64,000 bases of DNA from ZC4RG30 sp046347045 (GTDB lineage: Bacteria > Pseudomonadota > Gammaproteobacteria > Steroidobacterales > Steroidobacteraceae). The DNA lies in contig JAXMGX010000015.1 of the NCBI GenBank assembly GCA_046347045.1, forward strand, positions 1 through 64,000, in the 5' to 3' direction. Both the position numbers and the translations under genes were made by a program. Of this stretch, positions 1-7,031 are shown in pieces (position 1 is the first letter of the stretch; the number at the start of each line of letters is the position of its first letter). The notes beneath the pieces are model-generated. The model was not told the origin of the DNA, ran no database searches, and saw only the letters and a program-made list of their open reading frames with translations.

Positions 1-1440
1 GCGGCCGGCGATCCGGCGCTGCGCGACGAAGTCAGTCCCTTCGTGCAGTTGCTGTGGGAGCGCGGCGTGGCACATGAAAGCGAGCTCATCGGGCAGCTTG
101 GCGTTCAATGCCTCGACCTGTCGGCACTGTCGGGCGAGGCGAAGGAGGCAGCCACCCGCGAGGCCATCGCGCGTCGCGAGCCACTGATCTACGGCGGACG
201 CCTGTCGGTGCATCAACTCCTCGGCGAGCCCGACCTGCTGCGGGCGGAAGCGGGCGGCTATGTCGCCATCGACATCAAGTCCGGCGCGGGACGCGAGGAA
301 CGCGAAGGCGATGCGGGACGCGAGGGCGATGAAGGCCGGTTGCGCCCTCACTATGGCGTGCAGCTCGCGCTGTATACCGACATCCTCGAGCAGATGGGTC
401 TTGCGGCCGGCCGCTACGGTTACATCTGGGACAGGCACGGCGCCGAGGTGCGCTACGACTTCGCGGCGCCGTTGGGACCGAAGTCGGGCTGCCTGTGGGA
501 GTTGTACCTCAAGACCCGCGCCGCGGTGCGCGCCACGCTGGCCGCTGCGCAGGCCAGTTCACCCGCCAACTGCTCGCTGTGCAAGCAGTGCGTCTGGCAC
601 AGCGCCTGTTTCGCGCAGCTCAAGCGCGATCAGGACCTGACGCTGCTGCCGGAACTGGGGCGCGCCACCCGCGACGCGCTGCACGAGGAATTCCCCACGC
701 TGCGACAGCTTGCCCGCGCCAATGTCGAGGACTACATCGACGCGGACCGCACCCCCTTTCACCGCGTGGGAGCGAATGCGCTGCGGCGTTTCCAGCGCCG
801 CGCCGCGTTGTTGCTGCAGCCCGATGCAAAGCCCTTCCTGACGCGGGCCTTCGACTGGCCGACGACGCCGGTGGAACTGTTCTTCGACATCGAGACCGAT
901 CCATTGCGCGAACTGTGCTATCTGCACGGCTTCGTGATCCGCGAGGGCGGCAGCGTCGCCACCGAGCGCTTCGAAGGCATCTTCGCCACCGACACCACCG
1001 CCGCGGCCGAACGCGAGGCATTCGCTGCGGCCATGAGTGTGTTTCGCCGCCACACCGGTGCGTTGGTGGTGCACTACACGAAGTACGAGCGCACCGAATA
1101 TCGGCGCCTGGCGACGAAGTATCCCGATGTGGCGGCGCTGCCTGAAATCGAAACGCTGTTCAGCGCGCCGCGCGCGCTCGACCTTTATTTCGACGTGGTG
1201 AAGCCAGGCAGCGAATGGCCCACGCATGATTTCTCCGTCAAGAGCCTGGCGAAGTACTGCGGGTTTTCGTGGCGCGATGCCGATCCGTCCGGCGCCTCGT
1301 CCATCGAATGGTTCGACCGCTGGGCCCGCACCCGTGACCCGCGTTTCCGGCAGCGTCTGCTGGCCTACAACGAGGATGACTGCCGGGCGATGCGTGTGGT
1401 TCTCGATTGCCTGAAGGCGCTGCCCCTGCGGCGGGACTGA
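1..1440 (+). CDS. TM0106-family RecB-like putative nuclease (5'-truncated by the window edge)
   Basis: The reading frame is open from base 1, so only the N-terminus is missing; 479 residues are visible. Near visible residues 76-94 there is a PD-(D/E)XK-type core (GEPDLL, then VAIDIKSG), followed by YGVQLALY. A cysteine set (C191, C194, C197, C203) resembles the Cas4/RecB-type iron-sulfur ligands; a fourth-ligand motif (FxxCPH-like) would lie in the missing part. A C-terminal RNase H-like domain (YprB type) starts at FFDIETDP (about 294) and ends with YNEDDC. Families with this layout are annotated TM0106 RecB-like putative nucleases; the physiological substrate is unknown. An acidic, Gly/Arg/Glu-rich insertion (GREEREGDAGREGDEG) follows the nuclease core and looks like a small internal duplication. 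Confidence 0.85.
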   Translation, partial: AAGDPALRDEVSPFVQLLWERGVAHESELIGQLGVQCLDLSALSGEAKEAATREAIARREPLIYGGRLSVHQLLGEPDLLRAEAGGYVAIDIKSGAGREEREGDAGREGDEGRLRPHYGVQLALYTDILEQMGLAAGRYGYIWDRHGAEVRYDFAAPLGPKSGCLWELYLKTRAAVRATLAAAQASSPANCSLCKQCVWHSACFAQLKRDQDLTLLPELGRATRDALHEEFPTLRQLARANVEDYIDADRTPFHRVGANALRRFQRRAALLLQPDAKPFLTRAFDWPTTPVELFFDIETDPLRELCYLHGFVIREGGSVATERFEGIFATDTTAAAEREAFAAAMSVFRRHTGALVVHYTKYERTEYRRLATKYPDVAALPEIETLFSAPRALDLYFDVVKPGSEWPTHDFSVKSLAKYCGFSWRDADPSGASSIEWFDRWARTRDPRFRQRLLAYNEDDCRAMRVVLDCLKALPLRRD

Positions 1441-1506
1441 GGTAGGCCACCCGCCACGGCGTCTTGCTCCCCGGGCGTTCCCCGGACGCAGATGACGGAG
1501 TGGACA

Positions 1507-2001
1507 ATGTGCAGGCAGGACGGATCAAGACGGCAGTTGCTGGGCGCGATCGCGCTCCTTGGCTTCATGGCTCTCGAGCCCGCGGCACAGGCGGCAGCGA
1601 CCGCTCCGGCGCCGGCCCCGGTCGCCGGCCTGCCCGACCTCGCGGAATTTCGCGGCAAGCTGGTGTACGTGGACTTCTGGGCCTCCTGGTGCGTGCCCTG
1701 CCGCAAGTCCTTCCCCTGGATGAACACCATGCACCGGCAGTACGGCAAGCAGGGGCTGACGATCCTGGCCGTCAACATGGACCAGGTGCGCGCCGACGCC
1801 GATGCCTTCCTGAACCAGTACCCGGCGGAGTTCGCCGTGCGCTTCGATCCGCAGGGCCGGCTCGCGCAGCAGTACGGGGTGCGCGGCATGCCCACCAGCG
1901 TGCTGATCGGCCGCGACGGCAAACTGCTGTGGACGCATGAGGGCTTCCGCTCTAAGGACCCTGCGGAGCTGGAGCAGTCCCTCCGCAAGGCCCTGCAGTG
2001 A
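1507..2001 (+). CDS. TlpA-like thioredoxin-fold protein, exported
   Basis: A 164-residue thioredoxin-fold protein with the redox motif W-C62-V-P-C65 and a cis-proline motif (RGMPTS). The N-terminus GSRRQLLGAIALLGF looks like a twin-arginine (Tat) or Sec signal, with probable cleavage after AQA near residue 30, so the protein should act in the periplasm as a disulfide reductase or oxidase. The start at 1507 is chosen over an in-frame ATG at 1492 because a GGAG lies six bases upstream of it. It is the first gene of a four-gene run with a DUF4266 lipoprotein, a DUF3570 protein and ApbE. The redox partner is not shown by the sequence; a TlpA/ResA-like role serving the downstream Cys-containing lipoprotein is inference. 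Confidence 0.85.
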   Translation: MCRQDGSRRQLLGAIALLGFMALEPAAQAAATAPAPAPVAGLPDLAEFRGKLVYVDFWASWCVPCRKSFPWMNTMHRQYGKQGLTILAVNMDQVRADADAFLNQYPAEFAVRFDPQGRLAQQYGVRGMPTSVLIGRDGKLLWTHEGFRSKDPAELEQSLRKALQ

Positions 2002-2030
2002 TTCCTGTATTTCTTCCCGGAGATCGCCTG

Positions 2031-2264
2031 ATGAGAATCATTGTCCGATGTCTGGCAGTCGCCGCCGTGGTGGGCGCTGTCTCGATGTGTTCCGGTTGCA
2101 GCACCATCGGCGTGAAGCCCTGGGAGCGCGACATCCTCGCCCGTCCCGAGATGGCGCTGGATGCCAGCCCGGTGGAAGGCGCCTTCGACCAGCACATGTA
2201 CTTCAGCAAGGAATCTGCCAGTGGCGGGCGCGGCTTCGGTGGCGGAGGCTGCGGATGCAACTGA
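2031..2264 (+). CDS. Small DUF4266-type lipoprotein with Gly/Cys tail
   Basis: A 77-residue protein with a lipoprotein signal (hydrophobic stretch ending in lipobox CSGC), a short conserved middle (KPWERDILARPEM) and a Gly-rich C-terminus ending GGGGCGCN. This matches the DUF4266 family, whose members accompany DUF3570 proteins. The start at 2031 has GGAG eight bases upstream; an in-frame ATG at 1998 would put extra residues before the signal peptide. Its stop overlaps the start of the DUF3570 gene, indicating translational coupling. The function is unknown. The CGC tail next to a thioredoxin-like gene hints that its thiols may be redox-active or modified, which is inference. Confidence 0.8.
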   Translation: MRIIVRCLAVAAVVGAVSMCSGCSTIGVKPWERDILARPEMALDASPVEGAFDQHMYFSKESASGGRGFGGGGCGCN

Positions 2265-3541
2265 ACGAACGTGGCGCGGGCGAATCGCTGCGCGCGGGAC
2301 TGATGGCCGCCGCCTGCGCGCTGCTGGCGCCGGCGGTGAAGGCGCAGGCGGCCGATGATCCCAACCAGGTCGACACCGGGTTGCTGTATTACCAGGAAGA
2401 CGGCGGCCGCGTGCGCAGCCTCGATGCCATCGTCAAGCTGAACCGCGACATGGGCGATGAGCGCGTGCTGGGTGCGCAGCTTTCGGTGGACAGCCTCACC
2501 GGCGGTTCGCCCAATGGCGCCGTGGCGCAGAAGGTGGCGCAGACTTTCGCCACGCCTTCGGGCACGTCGCTGACGCCGGGCGGCCGCAGCGAGCACGAGC
2601 AGTTCTACAGCATTGCCGCCGGCAAGCAGCCGCTGGACAAGTCCTTCCATGACCTGCGCGTTGCCGGTGACCTGAACTGGACGCAGCCGCTGGGCATCGG
2701 CAACACGCTGGCCGTGGGCGGGCATCTGTCGAAGGAGTACGACTTCATTTCTGCGTCGGCCAACGGCATGTTCAGTCACGACTTCAACAACAAGAACACC
2801 ACGCTGGGCCTGGGCGCCAGTGCCGAGTTCGACCAGGTGAAGGCCGTGGGCGGCGCGCCCGTGCCGGGCACCTCGTACGCACTGCTGCGCAAGACCGACG
2901 GCTCGGACAACAAGCGCGTGTATGGCGCGCAACTCGGCATCACGCAGGTGATGTCGCGCAACTGGATTGCGCAGCTCAATCTGTCCGTGGACAAGTCCAC
3001 CGGCTACCTCAACGATCCGTACAAGATCCTGAGCCTGGTGAACGCCACTGGCGTGACTACCGGGTACTACTTCGAAAGCCGTCCCGACTCGCACACGCGC
3101 AAGAGTGCCTACCTGGGCAACAAGGTGGCGCTGGGCCGCTCGGTGCTCGACCTGTCGTACCGGTACGGCAAGGATGACTGGGGCGCCGATTCGCAGACGG
3201 TGGAGGCGAAGCTGCGCCTGCAGCTGGGTGGCTCGGCCTACATCGAGCCGCAACTGCGCTGGTACAAGCAGGACGCCGCGGACTTCTACCGCCTGTTCCT
3301 GACGACTACGCCTGCCGGCTTCATGTCGGCCGATCCGCGGCTTGCGGCCTTTACCGCGAAAACCGTGGGGCTGAAGGTGGGTATGCCGCTGGCCAACGGC
3401 AGCGAGGTGGCGGTGCGCCTGAGCGGCTACCAGCAGGACCCCAAGGTTCGCAGCAGCACGCTGAGCGGGCTTGCCGGCCTGGACCTGAATCCGCGGTTGC
3501 GCGCGGTGGTGCTGCAGCTCGACTGGAAGTTCGGTTTCTAG
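2255..3541 (+). CDS. DUF3570 outer-membrane-like protein
   Basis: A 428-residue protein with a signal peptide (cleavage near VKAQA) and many alternating amphipathic segments, ending in LDWKFGF. A terminal Phe is typical of outer-membrane beta-barrels inserted by BAM. The family is DUF3570, found next to DUF4266 and ApbE. The start at 2255 is preceded by GGAGG seven bases upstream, and its first bases overlap the end of the DUF4266 gene. The frame remains open upstream to 1937, but those codons overlap the thioredoxin and lipoprotein genes and are not needed. A role as a channel or secretion/assembly factor for the small lipoprotein is inference. Confidence 0.8.
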   Translation: MQLNERGAGESLRAGLMAAACALLAPAVKAQAADDPNQVDTGLLYYQEDGGRVRSLDAIVKLNRDMGDERVLGAQLSVDSLTGGSPNGAVAQKVAQTFATPSGTSLTPGGRSEHEQFYSIAAGKQPLDKSFHDLRVAGDLNWTQPLGIGNTLAVGGHLSKEYDFISASANGMFSHDFNNKNTTLGLGASAEFDQVKAVGGAPVPGTSYALLRKTDGSDNKRVYGAQLGITQVMSRNWIAQLNLSVDKSTGYLNDPYKILSLVNATGVTTGYYFESRPDSHTRKSAYLGNKVALGRSVLDLSYRYGKDDWGADSQTVEAKLRLQLGGSAYIEPQLRWYKQDAADFYRLFLTTTPAGFMSADPRLAAFTAKTVGLKVGMPLANGSEVAVRLSGYQQDPKVRSSTLSGLAGLDLNPRLRAVVLQLDWKFGF

Positions 3542-3557
3542 GATCTGGCTGGCGCCG

Positions 3558-4442
3558 GTGAACGCAGTCGAGGTCGAAGCGCGCGGCGAGGGCATCCTCG
3601 CCGCGACGTTCTCCGCGATGGCCAGCCCCTGCGAGCTGCTGCTCGAGGCGACGGATGAGGGCCTGGCGCGCCGGATCGGCGAATCGGTGGCCGCCGAGGC
3701 CTGGCGCATCGAGCGCAAGTACAGCCGCTACCGGCCCGACAGCATCGTGGCACTGCTGAACCGCGGCGGCCGTCCCGTAGACCTCGATCCGGAAACGCTG
3801 CTGTTGCTGCAGTTCGCCGCGCGCTGCCACGAGCTGTCCGACGGCGCCTTCGACATCACCTCCGGCGTGCTGCGGCGCGCGTGGAAGTTCGATGGCTCCG
3901 GCCGCTTCCCCGCGCCCGCGGAAGTGGCGGCGCTGCGCGGGAAAATCGGCTTCGAACGGCTGCAGTTGCAGGGCAACCGGCTGCGGGTGCCCGCCGGCAT
4001 GGAGCTGGACTTCGGCGGCATCGGCAAGGAATACGCAGTGGATCGCGCGCTGGCGCTGGTGGTGTCGCAGTTCGATGGCGCTGCGCTGGTGAACTTTGGT
4101 GGCGACATGGCCGCGAGCCACGCGCCGCAGTCAGGACCGTGGCGCGTGGGCGTCGAGCGGCCTTCGCAGCTCGGCGAGCCGCGGCTGCTGCTGGATTTCG
4201 AGCGCGGCGGCCTGGCCACCAGCGGTGACACCCACCGCTTCATCGAGCACGAGGGACGCCGCTACAGCCATATCCTCGATGTGCGCACGGGGTATCCGGT
4301 GGTGGATCCACCGCGGTCGGTGACCGTGGCGGCAAGCTGCTGCGTCGAAGCCGGCATGATCGCCACGCTGTCGATGCTGAAGGGCAGTGGTGCCGAGCAG
4401 TTCCTGAAGGAGCAGGGCGTCACCCACTGGTGCCTGCGCTAG
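3558..4442 (+). CDS. apbE: FAD:protein FMN transferase, ApbE family
   Basis: A 294-residue ApbE-type protein. ApbE transfers FMN from FAD to a Ser/Thr of target proteins. Visible family motifs include the N-terminal FSAMASPCELLLEA, SDGAFDIT, LDFGGIGKEYAVD (flavin/Mg site), LVNFGGD and SHILDVRTG near the C-terminus. The start is GTG; no earlier start is available in frame. Unlike many ApbE proteins it shows neither a signal peptide nor a lipobox, so it may act in the cytoplasm. It is the last gene of the TlpA/DUF4266/DUF3570 run, 16 bases after the barrel gene. No FMN-binding-domain substrate with the usual SGAT-type motif is encoded nearby, so the acceptor is unknown. Confidence 0.9.
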   Translation: MNAVEVEARGEGILAATFSAMASPCELLLEATDEGLARRIGESVAAEAWRIERKYSRYRPDSIVALLNRGGRPVDLDPETLLLLQFAARCHELSDGAFDITSGVLRRAWKFDGSGRFPAPAEVAALRGKIGFERLQLQGNRLRVPAGMELDFGGIGKEYAVDRALALVVSQFDGAALVNFGGDMAASHAPQSGPWRVGVERPSQLGEPRLLLDFERGGLATSGDTHRFIEHEGRRYSHILDVRTGYPVVDPPRSVTVAASCCVEAGMIATLSMLKGSGAEQFLKEQGVTHWCLR

Positions 4443-4453
4443 CAGGCTGCTGC

Positions 4454-4642
4454 TCAGCCGCCGAGCACCCGCGCGGGCAGCATGAACAGTGCCCGCACCA
4501 GCGCGAACGCGCCTTCCACCGCAATGCCCAGCAGCCGGAACGGCAGCAGCACCAGCCAGATGACCGGGTAGAGCACCAGCGCCAGCAGCGCGAGCGGCCA
4601 GCAGGTCACCAGGAGCAGCAGCCAGAGCAGAAACTTGACCAT
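4454..4642 (-). CDS. Small membrane protein of unknown function
   Basis: A 62-residue very hydrophobic protein with two likely transmembrane segments (roughly residues 3-24 and 26-58) and almost no polar residues apart from a few arginines. It is convergent with apbE, with 11 bases between the stops, and head-to-head with creB. I do not recognise a characterised family. The hydrophobic pattern uninterrupted by stops, and the tight fit between neighbours, support a real gene. A short inverted repeat (GGCTG-N5-CAGCC, 4449-4463) overlaps its stop and may end transcription from both sides. Confidence 0.6.
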   Translation of the reverse strand: MVKFLLWLLLLVTCWPLALLALVLYPVIWLVLLPFRLLGIAVEGAFALVRALFMLPARVLGG

Positions 4643-4692
4643 GCCCGTAGCATAGTGTCGTCGTGCCGGTATTCAAGGGTCGCGGCAGCATC

Positions 4693-5406
4693 ATGCGGAA
4701 CATTCTGGTTGTCGAGGACGAGGTTGCCATAGCCGATACCCTGCTGTTCGCGCTGCAGGGCGAGGGGTTCGGTGCCCGCCACCTGTCGCTGGCGCAGGAC
4801 GCGCTGGCGGCGCTGCGCGGCGGCGGCACCGACCTCGTGATCCTCGACGTGGGGCTGCCCGACATGTCGGGCTTCGAGTGCTGCAAGGCGCTGCGGCAGT
4901 TTTCGGCGGTGCCGGTGATGTTTCTCACCGCGCGTGCGGAAGAAGTGGATCGCGTGGTGGGGCTGGAGATCGGTGCTGACGACTACGTGGTGAAGCCCTT
5001 CTCGCCGCGCGAAGTCGTGGCCCGCGTGCGCGCCATCCTCAAGCGTGCCGCGCCCGGTGGAGCACGGACGGCCATGGCGCAGGCTGGCATCGCGCAGGCT
5101 GCCGCTGAGTTCGACATCGACCTCACGCGCCTCACGATCCGCTATCGCGGCCAGCCGCTGAAACTCACCGCGCTGGAGTTCCGCCTGCTGCAGCAGCTGG
5201 CCGGCTCCCCGGAGCGGGTGTTCTCGCGCGAGGAACTGCTGGCTGCCGTGGGCGCCGCCACCGATGCCGGCTACGAGCGCAATGTCGACACGCACATCAA
5301 GGCGCTGCGCGCCAAGCTGCGCGAAGTCGCGCCCGATGCGGAACCCATCCACACCCATCGCGGCTTCGGCTACAGCTACCAGCCGGGCCCGCGCGCCGCT
5401 TCATGA
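4693..5406 (+). CDS. creB: Response regulator CreB
   Basis: A 237-residue OmpR-type regulator: receiver domain (acidic E8/D9, phospho-acceptor D52 in LDVGLPD, T79, K101) and a C-terminal winged helix (about 140-235, with LTALEFRLL and THRGFGYSY). The receiver segments LTARAEEVDR and GLEIGADDYVVKPFSPREV match Escherichia CreB closely. It is followed by creC with overlapping ATG/TGA and then creD, the standard order. An in-frame GTG at 4663 would add ten residues; 4693 is chosen because homologues begin just before the first strand. No strong Shine-Dalgarno is visible at either site. Confidence 0.88.
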   Translation: MRNILVVEDEVAIADTLLFALQGEGFGARHLSLAQDALAALRGGGTDLVILDVGLPDMSGFECCKALRQFSAVPVMFLTARAEEVDRVVGLEIGADDYVVKPFSPREVVARVRAILKRAAPGGARTAMAQAGIAQAAAEFDIDLTRLTIRYRGQPLKLTALEFRLLQQLAGSPERVFSREELLAAVGAATDAGYERNVDTHIKALRAKLREVAPDAEPIHTHRGFGYSYQPGPRAAS

Positions 5407-6845
5407 TGAAGCCCTGGTCGCTGACGCTGAGGCTGTTCGTGGTGGGTGCCGTGCTGGTGGCCGGCTTCGGCTGGTTCGCGCTGCAGCAGGTGCTGGCGGA
5501 AGTGAAGCCGGCCGTGCGCCAGTCCACCGAGGAAACGCTGGTGGATACCGCGAACCTGCTCGCGGAGCTGGTGGCCGATGACCTGCGCGAAGGCAGGCTG
5601 GTGCAGGCCGACCTGGCGCGCGTGATGTCGGCCTACGGACAGCGTCATCCCGGCGCCGACATCTGGGGCATCCGCAAGGATGGCGTCACGCACCGCATCT
5701 ACATCACCGACGGGCGCGGCATCGTGCTGCTGGATTCCAGCGGCCGCGACGTGGGCAAGGACTACTCGCGCTGGAACGACGTGGCGCGCACGCTCAAAGG
5801 CCAGTATGGCGCGCGCACCACCGAAGAAATCCCCGGCGATGAACGCAGCACCGTCATGTACGTGGCCGCGCCCGTGCGCGATGGCGATCGCATCGTGGGC
5901 GTGGTCACCGTGGCCAAGCCCAATCGCAGCGTCCAGCCGTTCATCGAGCGCGCGCAGCAGCGGCTGGGCATGCTGGCGGCAGTGTTCATCGCCGTGGCGC
6001 TGGTGATCGGCGCGGCGCTGTCGTTCTGGCTGAGCCGGGCCATCCGCCGCGTCACCGTGTATGCCGATGCCGTGGCGGCCGGCGGACGTCCGGAGATGCC
6101 TTCGCTGCCGGGACGCGAGCTCGCCCAGCTCGCCACCGCGCTCGACAGCATGCGCGCGCAGCTCGATGGCAAGGCCTATGTGGAGCGCTACGTGCAGACG
6201 CTTACGCATGAGCTGAAAAGCCCGCTGGCCGCCATCCAGGGTGCCGCGGAGCTGCTGCAGGGCGAATTGCCGCCGGCGCAGCGTGCGCGGCTGCTCGAGA
6301 ACATCGACGTCGAGGCTGCGCGCCTGCGCGCGATGAGCGAGCGGCTACTGAATCTGGCGCAGGTGGAGCAGCGCCGTGCGCTGGAAGAGCAGGTTGCCAT
6401 CCCGCTGCGGCCGCTGGTCGAGGAACTGGTCGAGGGCCGTGCGCCGCAGCTTGCACAGCGGAGCATCACCATGGTCAACGAGGTGGTGGCCGGAGCAGTC
6501 GCGCGTGGTGAGCGCTTCCTGGTGCGGCAGGCGCTGGCCAACCTGCTCGACAATGCCATGGATTTCACGCCGCGCGGCGGCACGATCCGCATTGGCGCAG
6601 TTGTCGATCCGCCGGCGGGAATGATCGGCGTGGAGGTCTTCAACCCGGGCGAGGCGATACCCGACTTCGCGCTGCCGCGCGTGACCGAGCGGTTCTATTC
6701 GCTGCCGCGGCCCGACACCGGACGCAAGAGCACGGGGCTGGGGCTGAGTTTCGTGCAGGAAGTGGCACAGCTCCACGGCGGGGCATTTTCCATATCGAAT
6801 GCCAAGGGTGGCGTTCGGGCCGCGCTGATCCTGCCGGCCGCCTGA
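5403..6845 (+). CDS. creC: Sensor histidine kinase CreC
   Basis: A 480-residue membrane sensor kinase. Transmembrane helix 1 is at about residues 9-30, a periplasmic sensor domain at 31-185, helix 2 at 188-210, then a HAMP-like linker and a HisKA domain with H269 in LTHELKSPL. The ATPase domain has NLLDNAMDF and a GLGLSFV box. Its start overlaps the creB stop (ATGATG), so the two are translationally coupled. With CreB it forms a two-component pair; in Escherichia and Aeromonas (BlrAB) the system responds to carbon metabolism or cell-wall stress and controls creD. What this protein senses here cannot be read from the sequence. Confidence 0.9.
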   Translation: MMKPWSLTLRLFVVGAVLVAGFGWFALQQVLAEVKPAVRQSTEETLVDTANLLAELVADDLREGRLVQADLARVMSAYGQRHPGADIWGIRKDGVTHRIYITDGRGIVLLDSSGRDVGKDYSRWNDVARTLKGQYGARTTEEIPGDERSTVMYVAAPVRDGDRIVGVVTVAKPNRSVQPFIERAQQRLGMLAAVFIAVALVIGAALSFWLSRAIRRVTVYADAVAAGGRPEMPSLPGRELAQLATALDSMRAQLDGKAYVERYVQTLTHELKSPLAAIQGAAELLQGELPPAQRARLLENIDVEAARLRAMSERLLNLAQVEQRRALEEQVAIPLRPLVEELVEGRAPQLAQRSITMVNEVVAGAVARGERFLVRQALANLLDNAMDFTPRGGTIRIGAVVDPPAGMIGVEVFNPGEAIPDFALPRVTERFYSLPRPDTGRKSTGLGLSFVQEVAQLHGGAFSISNAKGGVRAALILPAA

Positions 6846-6860
6846 GCCCCGGCCACCCAC

Positions 6861-6880
6861 TCTCCACACAATCTCCACAC
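6861..6880 (+). promoter_or_regulatory. Candidate CreB tag upstream of creD
   Basis: Two perfect copies of TCTCCACAC lie exactly 11 bases apart (6861-6869 and 6872-6880), giving TCCAC-N6-TCCAC. The known Escherichia CreB target is the direct repeat TTCAC-N6-TTCAC, with the same 11-base period and one T-to-C difference in each half. It sits in the gap after creC and before creD, where a CreB-controlled promoter would be expected. Binding is inferred from pattern and position. Confidence 0.55.
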
Positions 6881-6941
6881 GGCGGCACCGCCGCCGGATC
6901 GATGCTTCGTCTGCGGCACACGCCGCAATGGGGAGTACATC

Positions 6942-7031
6942 GTGATCGAGCAGTTCTACAGGAAGATGCTTCTGGCCAGCGCGTATCCGCTGTCGCTGGC
7001 GCTGATGGCCATGCGCCGGGCGCTGTCATGA
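6942..7031 (+). CDS. 29-codon ORF between creC and creD, possible leader or small membrane peptide
   Basis: A short ORF begins with GTG at 6942, six bases after a strong GGGGAG (6930-6935), and ends at TGA 7029-7031, overlapping the creD start by ATGA. It encodes a 29-residue peptide with a hydrophobic middle (LLASAYPLSLALMAM) flanked by basic residues. The good ribosome-binding site and the overlap with creD suggest translation coupled to creD. I do not recognise the peptide; it may simply load ribosomes for creD, which has no strong Shine-Dalgarno of its own. Confidence 0.45.
   Translation: MIEQFYRKMLLASAYPLSLALMAMRRALS

Noticed and set aside
1937..2254. A longer N-terminus for the DUF3570 protein
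   Set aside because: The extension overlaps the thioredoxin and lipoprotein genes; the start at 2255 has GGAGG and leads directly into a signal peptide.
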